Positions 49,363-59,879 of a stretch of 64,000 nucleotides of DNA are shown here, piece by piece. The notes under the pieces were generated by a model that had not been told where the DNA came from, did not search any database, and saw only the letters and a program-made list of their open reading frames with translations. The translations under genes were made by a program, and so were the position numbers. The DNA is from Eretmocerus hayati (taxonomy: Eukaryota > Arthropoda > Insecta > Hymenoptera > Aphelinidae): NCBI GenBank assembly GCA_029851415.1, contig CM056742.1, forward strand, positions 60,352,454 through 60,416,453, written 5' to 3'. The stretch's first letter is position 1. Each line of letters opens with the position of its first letter.

Positions 49363-49682
49363 AATGAAATCGATGGAGGATGATGAAGTATGGGAGTACG
49401 TAGAAAAATCGAGCTTGGAATCAAACGGTGGAAAATTAAGAGTCGTTGACTCTAAGCTCGTATTTGAGAAGAAAGTAAACACTGAAGGGAAGACCGTATA
49501 CAAAGCTCTGTTGGTAGCTTGAGGATTCAAAGACACCAAGGAATACCAACTCAGAGAAACATATGCTCCCGTGTCACGTATGTCTCTGATACGAGCAGTA
49601 CTTGCGGTAACAAACAAGCATAACTTAGAACATAGTCGAATGGATGTTAAGACTGCGTTCTTGAACGGTATTTCAGAAGGAG

Positions 49683-49704
49683 ATATATATATATATATAT
49701 ATAT
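49683..49704. repeat. (AT)n microsatellite inside copia
   Basis: Eleven AT units occur where copia codes for an Asp/Glu-Ile-Tyr-Met stretch. The run shifts the frame and appears to have grown from a short ATATATAT. Confidence 0.9.
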
Positions 49705-49792
49705 TTATTTATGACATATGACTATACCAGAAGGACTAGGAATAGATGGAGAGACTAGAAGAAAATGCTTACTTACGAGGAGAGCATCATGT

Positions 49793-50090
49793 CTGGGGAA
49801 CACGGATCATGATGAAACTCTGGGAATCATCTTGTATTGGTAGAAAATGAACGTATCTCCAGGGGGTTGAGTCCAATGGGTCTCCCATCCCGAGATACAG
49901 CCATGAAGATGAACATTGTCTATTCAGGCCCATGTTAAAATGACACATCTTATAGATATACTGACAATGCTAACATCTAAAGCTGTGTCTCGGGACAGGA
50001 GGCCCATTGGACTTAACTCTTGGAGATACCTTCATTTTTCACCAAAAACAAACTGACTCCCAGAGTTTCATCGAGATCCGTGTTCTCCAG
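49793..50090. mobile_element. About 298-bp foldback MITE in copia
   Basis: CTGGGGAACACGGATC at 49793 faces the complement of CTGGAGAACACGGATC at the right end (50090). The arms share GATGAAACTCTGGGA, TATCTCCA and AGTCCAATGGG. The centre is near 49940. The interior word AAGTCCAATGGGCCT resembles the 329-bp MITE at 48284 (AATGGGCCT, TAGATATACTGACAATGCTAAC against TTAGCGTTGTCAGTATATCT), so the two are related. The target duplication is unclear; CATCAT/CATCAGAT words flank both ends. Confidence 0.82.
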
Positions 50091-50726
50091 ATCTGATGCT
50101 TTCCTTGTTGAACTGAATAGAACTATATATGGTTCGAAACCTATCCCAAAAAGGTGGAATCAACGCTTTTCGGAAGAAATAACAAAACTTGGTTCGGATA
50201 GAGACATTAATGAACCTTGTCTCATCACGTGGTGGTTAGAAGGCGAGGTAGTCATTGTAATCATTCATGTAGATGACATACTTATTGCTGGGAACAATAA
50301 GCAGAAGATCCTAGGAGTGGAATCGACGCTGGGTTCGGCTTTTGGGATAAAAGACTCAGGCAAACCTAAAGTTCTCTTTAGGTATGGAAATTGAACGATC
50401 GAGGGTTGAGGGTGTGATGAAAATAAAACAAACCAAATACATTGGAAATTGTCCAACATGATTCAGGATGGATAATTGTGAACCCGTGAAAACACCTATG
50501 ATAAGGCGAAAAGTAGAGAAACGAATGTTAGGTGAAATCAAGATAAATTGACCAAAACTTCCAGAAACGAAGACAACGGCACCTTACCGAGAAGCAATCG
50601 GCAATCTGTTCTATCTTGCCACCTGTACGAGACCAGACTTGCCATTCGCAGTTGGTTATCTTGCAAGACACCAGATCAATTCAAGCGATTACCACTGGCA
50701 GCTAGTCGGACGAGTGTTTCGTTATA

Positions 50727-53700
50727 CAGTCTGATTCATTAAGTGTGTACATGCCATAACCGGGAGGTGGGAAAAAATTTGTATTTTCAAACTAGTTAGT
50801 TGTAAAGATTCGTAATAGCTGTCGGAATTTGTAACTTTTGATAGAAATATGATTCTTAATCATTACTTTTGAAATGTTTGGAAGCGGGTGCCAACTTCAC
50901 ACGCGTAATGTTTTACCTTCCAACCATCACATAACAAACACGTGTTTATTATGTAATGATTATTGTTTCGCCATGAAGGTTATGTGTTGAATTTGCGCGT
51001 AGTGTTGTGATTTGTGCAGTTTCTTCACATATAGTGATTCTCGATCTGTTTTTTGGCTCTCTCTTCTCGTAATCTTACCGCGGAGCCCCGCGAGGAGAAG
51101 AGTGTCATAACGCCATCTCACAGAACAAGGGGTCATGACAATGTGTTACGCACACAAAAGCACAACTTCCACACCAATACGGGTGCCTCTACATACGTGT
51201 GGAAGTTGTGCGTTAGTAGTGGAGAGTCGTGAGAGCGGATAGAGGGCTGTATACTGAGCAGCGAAAGGGTTACTGATACTCATTTTTTGCTTTTTCTGAA
51301 GATAATAGTTTGATTTCGTGACTGTCAATTTTTTATCAACATTCCCATTCAATTGCATATTTTCTCCATTCTTTTTTCACCAAATGTCCTTGTATCTAAA
51401 AAATGGTTAGACCATTTTCTTCCTCTCGCCGAGATCTATCGATTGGAGATAATGCTTTTTCTCCAGGAAGCATCCCAAACCTGAGATAGACTAATCTTTG
51501 AGGCCCTTCGTCCGTGTGTGTGTGTTGTTTTAGTGCTTCGACGCTTTCTCTTTTATACTCGATCTGATCAACTTTCGCTCTTCTATGAGTTGTAGAGTAT
51601 CACTTAGGGGAGAGCCCAGTGATTTGGCATCTCTTCCCTCCCAGTGTCATACAATCTAGAGGCTTCTTGAGCAAGAATTGCTTGAATCTCTGATTTTGAA
51701 ACCCAATCGTGAGAATTCAATCTTATCAAACTTAATTATTTGATTTGTATTTAAGTTTGAAAATTTGAGAATTCAAATTTAAAGGGTTAATTTTTCCGTT
51801 CGTTTTAACGCACTTAGAATTGTCGTTCATGAGCATGGAAGTCTAGATGGCTCGCTTCAAACTACGTCTACGCGTTACGTGCATAAGATGCTAGTGATCT
51901 GGCTTTCCAGAAAATTCACAGATCGATGACCGAGTTCTGTGAGACCACATACAGGTCCGGTTGGAATTTCAAATTTTGACCGAGGATTATTTTGTCACAA
52001 TTTGATGTAATTTTCCGATCGAAACAGAAGGGTTCTTCCATTGTTTTTCGAAATAACCGACATTTCCCGAGTTGCGAGGCATTTTAACGAGAAAATTCAG
52101 AATTTTGGCAGGAAAAAATGTATATGGTCTGGCAGGAACCGATGGATCGGTCTGCAGATTTTTTCTAGTGTGCTTTCTGTGGTTTTGAACGCAATGTCGT
52201 ATGGGTTCGGTGATCTGGCCAATTGTACGCGAACCCGGAAATACATATGGATAACGTATTATTGTTGCGAAAAAGTGACTAAGACATCGTTTTTAGATCG
52301 AAAAAATACTCATAAATCAGAATCTCCAACCCCCATGATTTTTCAGACCAGACTTGGAAATTAGGGGTGCACCTCCCCTTGAATGTGTGACCACTAAACC
52401 ATGATCATTCGCGTACGCTACCCAAGGGAATGGTATTCGCGTATTCGCGTACGCGAATACGCAGAATGATGGACTCCTCCTGAACATTTTACGTGACCAA
52501 CCAACTAGGGATATTTGCGTACGCTACTAGGGGTGCAGATTAACGTGCGCGAATGCATGGAGTACTCCAACTGGATCACGCGTGTGGCTATTGAACCAAT
52601 GGTATCCGCCCAAGCCCCCGGGAACAGGATAATAAATTCGCTCACTTGTATGAGCGAATGTGGCAACTCCTCCTGGTGTTTGCGAATGATCACTAGACCA
52701 TGAGCATTCGTGAAGCTACCCAAGTGCATGTAATGCGTTTCGCGTACGCGAATCCAAAAATGAGAGGGATTTTCCTGAACTTCGCGCATTACTAACTAAT
52801 GATGGATTCTCGCGTACGCCACAAGAAATGCAGATTCGCATACGCGAAGTCACGCATGTTCCCCATACCATGGATATCTGCGTACGTTCTGAAAAGAATG
52901 ACGGAATCTTAGCGATGCAGATTCGCTAACATGCCCAGTAGCATAAGTGGATATTCATGATTTGGGAGATACCTGCGAGTTCCAGTTAAGTTCCACAGGT
53001 GCCTCCGCGTTAGCAAATCTGCATCGCTAGTAGCGTACGCGAAGATCCACGATGAGTAAGGCACGTACCAATTTGAGGGGAAGTCTTTTGATTTGTGTAT
53101 TCGCGTACGCGAACATGGTTGACTCGGGTAGCGTACGCGAGTGCTCATGGTCTGGTGATGACATGCGAATACCAGGAAAAGTTGTCGCATTCACTTATTC
53201 ACGTACGCGAATTCTAGTATCATATTCTTTCTGGGAGATTGAGCGAATATGCATGCTTCGGTAGTCGCACTTTCAATTGGCAAACGAGGATCTGAATCAT
53301 TTGTGTAGCGTACGCGAATCTGTATTCCTAGTAGCAAGAGTGGATATCCATAGTTGGTCGATCACGCACAAATTTTATAAGCCAACAACATTATCGATAG
53401 CCTACGCGAATTTCCATGATTTGGTGGCCACACGAGGACATGCGTACCCGAATCGGCATCATTCAGGTAACGTACGCGAATCAGCATGATTTGGCTTGAA
53501 CGCCAATATCCATGCTTTGGTAGTCACACGCGAATTCGCGTTCACAAATCCAAATCACTTCAGTAGCGTGCGCCAACGCTCATGGTCTGGTTGTCACACA
53601 CAATTTCACAAGGAGGGGGTCTATCCGCTGATGTCCGTATAAGATTCCGTCATTCTTTTCAGAACGTACGCAGATATCCATGGTATGAGGAACTTGCGTG

Positions 53701-55825
53701 ACTTCGCGTATGCGAATCTGAATTTCTTGTAGCGTACGCGAGTATCCATCATTAGTTAGTAATGCGCGAAGTTCAGGAAAATCCCTCTCATTTTTGGATT
53801 CGCGTACGCGGAACGCATAACATTCACTTGGGTAGCTTACGCGAATGCTCATGGTCTAGTAATCATTCGGAAACACCAGGAGGAGTTGCCACATTCGCTC
53901 ATACAAGTGAGCGAATTTATTATCCTGTTCCTGGGGGCTTGGGCGGATACCATTGGTTCAATAGCCACACGCGTGATCCAGTTGGAGTACTCCATGCATT
54001 CGCGCACGTTAATCTGCTCCCCTAGTGGCGTACGCAAATATCCCTAGTTGGTTGGTCACGTAAAATGTTCAGGAGGAGTCCATTATTCTGCGTATTCGCG
54101 TACGCGAATACGCGAATACCATTCGCTCGGGTAGCGTACGCGAATGATCATGGTTTGGTGGTCACACATTCAAGGGGAGGTGCATCCCTAATTTCCAAGT
54201 CTGGTCTGAAAAATCATGGGGGTTCGAGATTCTGATTTATGAGTATTTTTTCGATCTAAAAACGATGTTTTAGTCACTTTTTCGCAACAATAATACGTTA
54301 TCCATATGTATTTCCGGGTTCGCGTACAATTGGCCAGACCACCGAACCCATACGCCATTGCGTTCAAAACCACGGAAAGCACACCAGAAAAAATCTGCAG
54401 ACCGATCCATCGATTCCTGCCAGACCATATACATTTTTTCCTGCCAAAATTCTGAATTTTCTCGTTAAAAAGCCTCGCAACTCGAGAAATATCGATTATT
54501 TCGAAAAACAACGGAGAAACCCTTCTGTTTCGATCGGAAAATTACATCAAATTGTGACAAAAAAATCCTCGGTCAAAATTTGAAATTCCAACCGGACCTG
54601 TATGTGGTCTCACAGAATTCGGTCATCGATCTATGAATTTTCTGGAAAACCAGATCACTAGCATCTTATGCACGTAACGCGTAGACGTAGTTTGAAGCGA
54701 GTGATCTAGACTTCCATGCTAATGAACGACAATTCTAAGTGCGTTAAAACGAACGGAAAAATTAACCCATTAAATTCAAATTCTCAAATTTTCAAACTTA
54801 AATACAAATCAAATGATTAAATTTGATAAGATTGAATTCTCACGATTGGGTTTTAAAATCAGAGATTCAAGCAATTCTTGCTCAAGAAGCCTCTAGATTG
54901 TATGACACTGGGAGGAAAGAGATGCCAAATCACTGGGCTCTCCCCTAAGTGATACTCTACAACTCATAGAAGAGCGAAAGTTGATTAGATCGAGTATAAA
55001 AGAGAAAGCGTCGAAGCGACAAAACAACACACACACACGGACGAAGGGCCTCAGAGATTAGTCTATCTCAGGTTTGGGATGCTTCCTGGAGAAAAAGCAT
55101 TATCTCCAATCGATAGATCTCGGCGAGAGGAAGAAAATGGTCTAACCATCTTTCAGATACAAGGACATTTGGTGAAAATAGGTTGGAGAAAATATGCAAT
55201 TGAATGGGAATGTTGATTAAAAATTGGCAGTCACGAAATCAAACTATTATCTTCAGAAAGAGCAAAAAATGAGTATCAGTAACCCTCTCGCTGCTCAGTA
55301 TACAGCCCTCTACCCGCTCTCACGACTCTCCACTACTAACGCACAACTTCCACACGTATGTAGAGGCACCCGTATTGGTGTGGAAGTTGAGTTTTTGTGT
55401 GCGTAACACATTGTTATGACCCCTTGTTCTGTGAGATGGCGTTATGACACTCTTCTCCTCGCGGGGCTCCGCGGTAAGATTACGAGAAGAGAGAGCCAAA
55501 AAACAGAACGAGAATCACTATATGTGAAGAAACTGCACGAATCACAACACTACGCGCAAATTCAACACATAACCTTCATGGCGAAACAATAATCATTACA
55601 TAATAAACACGTGTTTGTTATGTGATGGTTGGAAGGTAAAACATTACGCGTGTGAAGTTGGCACCCGCTTCCAAACGTTTTAAATGTAATGGTTAAATAT
55701 CATATTTCTATCAAAAGTTACAAATCCCGACAGCTATTACGAATCTTTACAACTAACTAGTTTGAAAATACAAATTTTTTCCCACATCCCGGTTATGGCA
55801 TGTACACACTTAATGAATCAGACTG
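50727..55825. mobile_element. 5.1-kb near-perfect palindrome inserted in copia, TA target duplication
   Basis: It starts CAGTCTGATTCATTAAGTGT at 50727 and ends with the exact complement at 55825. The arms of about 2186 bp (50727-52912 and 53640-55825) are nearly identical, with few differences seen by eye, and enclose about 727 bp. TA at 50725-50726 and TA at 55826-55827 flank it; removing the element with one TA rejoins the copia RNase H region in frame. TA duplication and a CAGT start fit Tc1/mariner-type mobilisation. No transposase is visible: the longest frame in the arms (107 codons, at 52041 and 54188) has no known motif. Confidence 0.92.
52405..54150. repeat. Array of the self-complementary motif (TT)CGCGTACGCG(AA)
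   Basis: By eye, CGTACG occurs about 18 times in 1.75 kb, and several near-matches (GCATACGCG, GCCTACGCG, GCGTGCGC) lie between. About one would be expected per 4 kb by chance. Typical settings are TTCGCGTACGCGAA and GGTAGCGTACGCGAATG(C/A)TCATGG, with further recurring words such as TTGGTGGTCACA. The motif is present in the inner arms and also fills the unique loop. Confidence 0.88.
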
Positions 55826-56395
55826 TATACGAGAAACTTGTGACATTGGTATAACCTTTAGATAAAAAACAGACGGCATGACAGCCATGACCTATCCAAG
55901 TTAGCGTGACTGTGAACATTCACACACCACGGGAGGCTGCATAGTTAAACTATTTCGGGATCCAGTGGCCTGGAAAAGTACAAAACAAAACTTGGTGACA
56001 TTCTTCATCTGTCAAGCTGAATACCTGGCAATGAGTAACGCGTGTCAAGAAATTGTATCCCTGGACAAATTTATCAGAGACATGGTTGACCAGACCTTGT
56101 ATCCTGTTACAGTCTGGTGCGATAACATGTCTTCTGAAATTTGTACCGAAATGAAAGGGAATCATAAATTAAAAATAGGAGTGATCAAGGAAAACCCCGA
56201 GTACAGAGAGCGCAGTGGTCCTGAAAAACACATGGCATAAACACATGGAGACTCCATTAAACAGTGTGGACTAAGAGGTCAAATAAACGTGGACGAAATC
56301 GCTACAAATGAGAACGAGGTGGAATTGATGACAAAACTGTTGCCAATCGAAACACACGTAAAACACAGAAATAACATTATGAACTTAAAAGTTTG
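55826..56395 (+). pseudogene. Copia RNase H and C-terminus
   Basis: Directly after the palindrome the copia frame resumes with RETCDIGITF, then stops and TTGGCIVKLF, DPVAWKS-KQ, AEYLAMSNACQEI and VTVWCDNMSS. These match the copia RNase H domain: the SG-Y-F, W-SKKQ, AEYxALS and DNxSA blocks. NHKLKIGVIKE and the last residues of the polyprotein follow, including EKHMA and TAA at 56237-56239. A few more copia-like codons can be read to about 56395. Internal stops at about 55862 and 55911 make it inactive. Confidence 0.82.
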
Positions 56396-56645
56396 AATTT
56401 AAAAAATTCGAAATTACACTAGAAGATGACATAAACGCAACAACAAACCATCATCCAATCCTTGGGTGAAGTTCATGTGTGAAGCTAGGAGTGGAATTTT
56501 TCGACCGTTTCGGATTGTACCCAAGGATCCCCGAAACTAGAAGGAGTCAACAGCAAGACCTCACGATCTGCTTTTCCCGTCACGTACATTCAAGAAGAGG
56601 AATTTATCTTTTATATCCCGGCTGCCTGGCTATCGCCTTCACCCC
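56396..56645. other. Sequence between copia and the 2.2-kb inverted-end element
   Basis: It may contain the decayed copia 3' LTR. I found no matching copy of it upstream of 46930. Confidence 0.3.
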
Positions 56646-57242
56646 GCACGGTGTGCCTAAACGCATTTTTTTTTCGAAGTGAAGACTCCCTCTGAGATTA
56701 TTTTGGTTCCTGATTCTACATTCTTGGGCATCATTTTCCCACAAAAATTAAAATCGCGGGTCGAGCCCTCTTGAAGGAATGTCGTTTGAACATTTTTCGG
56801 ACAAGTCTAGGAACGCCCAAGTGATATGGCTCATCCTTCGTTGGATATGAACCCGAAATCAAGTTTCTTCGCTTTCTAACACTAGTTTTCAGAAAACGTG
56901 ACCGCTTTGGATACTCCTGAGGCTTGTTGAGGTTGGGCATGCACCCTAAAAACCCTTCAAACATGCAAGAACCAATCCCTTGATGTCTCATTCAAGAAAT
57001 GACCATCTACCGTTTGGGCTCTCCAAGACGCCCCATTGGGAATAATCTTGTGATGGACATTACAGTGTCCATCACGATGTCTCTTGGGATGGAAATTGTA
57101 ATGTACATTGTAACAAAATCCAATAGAATCATCATGTTTTTCTCTGATGTTCAGGTAATGGCAAGGAATTTGTTATGTCAATTCATCACTATTTTACGGT
57201 AAAGAAACTGAAAAAAACTCTTCTACATAACTCGTAAATTTT

Positions 57243-57315
57243 GCTGAGAGTGGGATTCGAACCCTCGATCTTTTGGTTACGAAACTAAGCACATGCCTCG
57301 AGGCCAGGGAGTCGT
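57243..57315 (-). pseudogene. tRNA-Thr(CGT)-like segment
   Basis: Read on the minus strand it has GTTTCGTAAC as a short anticodon-type hairpin (CGT anticodon), then AAAAGATCGAGGGTTCGAAT, then CCCACTCTCAGCA. AAGATCGAGGGTTCGAATCC is very close to the T-arm and B box of eukaryotic tRNA-Thr. The acceptor 5' strand does not pair and the D-arm is irregular, so it is a tRNA pseudogene or the head of a tRNA-derived SINE. Confidence 0.5.
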
Positions 57316-57457
57316 ATTGAAGGTAGGCGTCTAATAAGCTTACTTGACGTTTGACTGACCGAAACAATCTGTCCAGTTGCTCAAAATCTGATCATCCGTT
57401 CACTCAGTTCGTCATAGAAACAACTCAGAGTGGATCAGGTGGATGCTTTGAAATGGT

Positions 57458-57496
57458 CCGGTTTCAATGAAAATCCACGATTTTCATTGAAACCGG
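57458..57496. repeat. Perfect hairpin, 18-bp arms and 3-nt loop
   Basis: CCGGTTTCAATGAAAATC at 57458-57475, loop CAC, then the exact complement at 57479-57496. An extra T-A pair extends it by one. It is not followed by a T-run. Confidence 0.9.
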
Positions 57497-58864
57497 ATTA
57501 TTCCGGGAATCTTATCAGTACAACGTGGAAAATGATTTTAAAAACAGGAAAGAACTTCTCTCACGTTCCTGAATGTGTTATAAGGTAAGTAGACCTCAAA
57601 TGCCCCCATTCCCTAATATGCCCCGACTCAAGTTCTCAAATGTACCAGCTTGCAGTCCTCGACACACATTCTTTCATGTTTGTTACGTTGAAATGTGAGA
57701 AGATCAACGGTTTTGGCCGATCCAAAATGACCCGCGCCTTTCTCACAACATTACTAGCGGTATTCGGTACTTTCGACTTATTTCATCTTAATCACTGAAA
57801 GCTACGCGAAATGATATTGATTCAATCAATTTTCAACGCAGTCCTCCCCATTCTCTTTGTCTTTGTCCGAACTCTGAAATGCTCCTCACAAAATGGAAAA
57901 AATTGGGTTTCTAGCTGATTCTACGCCTATATTACTAGAAAAGTGCATTTTTGGCCCCATCTACCTAAGGGCTCTTAAGGTATGTCTCCGAGTTTTTTGA
58001 AATCCAGAGAATCTTCTGGGAATTCTTGTGGTGGTTCAACTGTCCATAGCACACCTTCTGCTGAAATTTCAAGGAGCCTGTCCATTTTGTTTTCGAGTTT
58101 TCGATTTCAGAAATTCGAGCTCGTAACACGCGAAGGATAGGACCGGCGCAGCAGAAGGCAACTTTTTCGGGACAATCTCACGAATGCTCTGACAATTCTT
58201 TAGAGAAGTCGCTGAAAGAATTATATGTCATTGATCCAAGTCTTGTCTTCATCCTTGCCAAAAATAGGGACCCGTGCCCATTTATTTTGTTCACACGAGG
58301 GGACGAATGTTTGTGATTCTTGCCTGCGCGCATGTGAATATTCTGTCTCGCGGAGAGCGTGTGTGTGTAAGCGTGTGCGTGTACGAGCTGCTTTGTTGTG
58401 TATACGCAATTGTACATAAAAAGACGGCGATGTCGCGTTGCTATCAAAACAACACGGCTCGTTCAAACTTTTCATCCCGGGAGACATACCTTAAATGAGA
58501 CATCAAGAGATTGGTTTCTTGCATTTTTGAAGGATTTTTAGGGTACATGCCCAACCTCAACAAGCCTCAGAGGGATCCAAAGCGGTCACATTTTCTGATA
58601 ACTAGTGTTAGAAAGTGAAGAAACTCGATTTTGGGCTCAAATCCAACGAGGGATGAGCCATATTACTTGGGCGTTCCTAGACTGGGTCCAAAAAATGTTC
58701 CAAACGACATTCCTCCAAAAGGGCTCAGCCCGCGATCTTAATTTTTGCGGGGAAATGATGCCCCAAATATGTAGAATCAGGAACCAAAATAATCTCAGAG
58801 GGAGTTTTCACTTTGAAAAAAAATTCGTTCAGGCACACGGTGCCCGGTCGCCCCCATGAGCACG

Positions 58865-59394
58865 GGTCAGGGGGACGCCCTGCCAGCGCGTCAGTTTGGG
58901 GGATGGACAACACCGAGCCACTTGTGGCTAGGTGATGGCTCGATCCTCCTCCCCGACTACCGAATTTCGTGCTCAGCCCCCAGCACAAGGCCGATGCCCA
59001 CCCCGCGGTGGGGGGTTTTGGGACTCTTCTAGGCTTCCTGAGAGCCCAGGGAGTCCCTCGGGATGATAGATGAGTCTTTCACGCTCGCATTGTTATCGCC
59101 CAAGGGCGATCCCAATACGAGTCCCTAGACTCACCCACTCCCGTGGTGCCGGATGGAGACGTTCTTCGCTCCGGCGGGCGCTGACTGGGGCCGGAAGCTC
59201 GTCAGACTACAAAGATGAGGCACCATGCCCCTGCCCCTTTGCGGGTTTTGAGAGAAGTCAAAGCACCGAGCGCCAGTCTCGGAGCCAGTCTTCTCCTCAC
59301 CGGCTTCAGGCCTAAGCCCAGATACGGTGTCCCAGTAACTGGAGCCGGAGGGTCGTCACATCCCGGGACACAAAGTCCCCTATGCGGTTCCGAT
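58865..59394 (-). other. Probable 3' untranslated region of the R1-clade LINE
   Basis: GC-rich sequence directly after the end of the ORF on the minus strand, without a domain. It holds short inverted words such as GGCGATCC and CACCCCGCGGTGGGG. The left limit is set by the end of the inverted-end element. Confidence 0.45.
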
Positions 59395-59709
59395 TTAAGG
59401 ACTTGACACCCAAGTGTCGTTGTCCTCACCACCTCCCTCTCTCATCCACCTCACCACTTCCTCTCTTCTCAGATACGCCCTTTGCGCGAAATCACAAAAG
59501 GCTCCGTAACTCTTTCTCCCCTTCATAAGTCCGGACACATCCCATACTCCACTTTCATCCATTTTCACACCCATTTCTTCTGAATCTTCAAATGCTTCAT
59601 ACAGTTCGCATTCACACAGCACATGTAGCCAATCCTCCCATTGGTCGCCACACACACACACACACACACACCCGGGCGTGTCACTCAGCCTTCTTTTGAA
59701 GAGGAACAC
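59395..59709 (-). pseudogene. R1-clade LINE C-terminal zinc knuckle with a Cys-Val repeat
   Basis: This is the end of the ORF2 protein. FKRRLSDTPGCVCVCVCGDQ is followed by WEDWLHVLCECELYE and, later, RREEVVRWMREG. In R1-type elements a CCHC knuckle lies here (C-x2-C, then H-x4-C). In this copy a (CA)n run at 59649-59671 codes for alternating Cys and Val, so the first Cys pair has become a CVCVCVC ladder. The frame ends at 59395. Confidence 0.8.
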
Positions 59710-59879
59710 ATTGAATATCCCGTGCCCGGTGAGTAAACACCAAGAGCGCAGGGACTATTTGAGCAGACCTCTCGGGATACTCTACCCCAGTGAGACCTAG
59801 CCAATGGAGGCATGAGTGGCCCGCCCATTCCATCCAGTATCCCATATGTTCTGCCATTCATCTCTTATTCTTTTCTCAA

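Larger units (their letters stand above)
49316..50726 (+). pseudogene. Copia reverse transcriptase, split by a foldback and stops
   Basis: DAESWRAAINDEMKSMEDDE is the start of the copia reverse-transcriptase domain. LLVA is followed by TGA at 49520-49522 where copia proteins have Arg before GF, so a CGA to TGA change is likely. ETYAPVSRMSLIRAVLAVT and MDVKTAFLNG (with the first catalytic Asp) follow, and then an expanded TA run at 49683-49704 in the EIYM-equivalent codons. After the insert at about 49793-50090 the frame resumes with LNRTIYG and WNQRF. HVDDILIAG follows (the YVDD box with Tyr changed to His). The last part, YHWQLVGRVFRY, stops at the 5.1-kb palindrome. Confidence 0.88.
46930..56395 (+). 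mobile_element. Ty1/copia-type retrotransposon, interrupted and decayed
   Basis: Pieces occur in the copia order: gag zinc knuckles, protease, integrase, reverse transcriptase, RNase H. Foldback elements at 48284-48612 and about 49793-50090 and a 5.1-kb palindrome at 50727-55825 split it. A deletion joins the integrase middle to the start of the reverse transcriptase near 49310. I could not find matching LTRs; they would lie before 46930 and after 56395 if present. Confidence 0.88.
56646..58845. mobile_element. 2.2-kb element with ~350-bp inverted ends
   Basis: The left end (about 56646-56995) and right end (about 58490-58845) are inverted copies. Shared blocks include CACGGTGTGCCT, GACTCCCTCTGAGATTATTT, GGTTCCTGATTCTACAT, CATTTT(C/T)C-type words, GAATGTCGTTTG, CCTAGGAACGCCCAAGT-like words and TGATGTCTCATT. 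The arms have scattered differences. No transposase frame is seen in the interior (57000-58490), which holds a tRNA-like segment and a perfect hairpin. Confidence 0.75.

Noticed and set aside
52041..52364. 107-codon frame in both arms of the 5.1-kb palindrome as a transposase
   Set aside because: It has no D-D-E/D pattern or helix-turn-helix that I can see, and it is present in both arms only because they are inverted copies.
58160..58500. Overlapping frames with CVCV-type residues
   Set aside because: They come from a short GTGTGT-rich stretch, and frames on both strands overlap.
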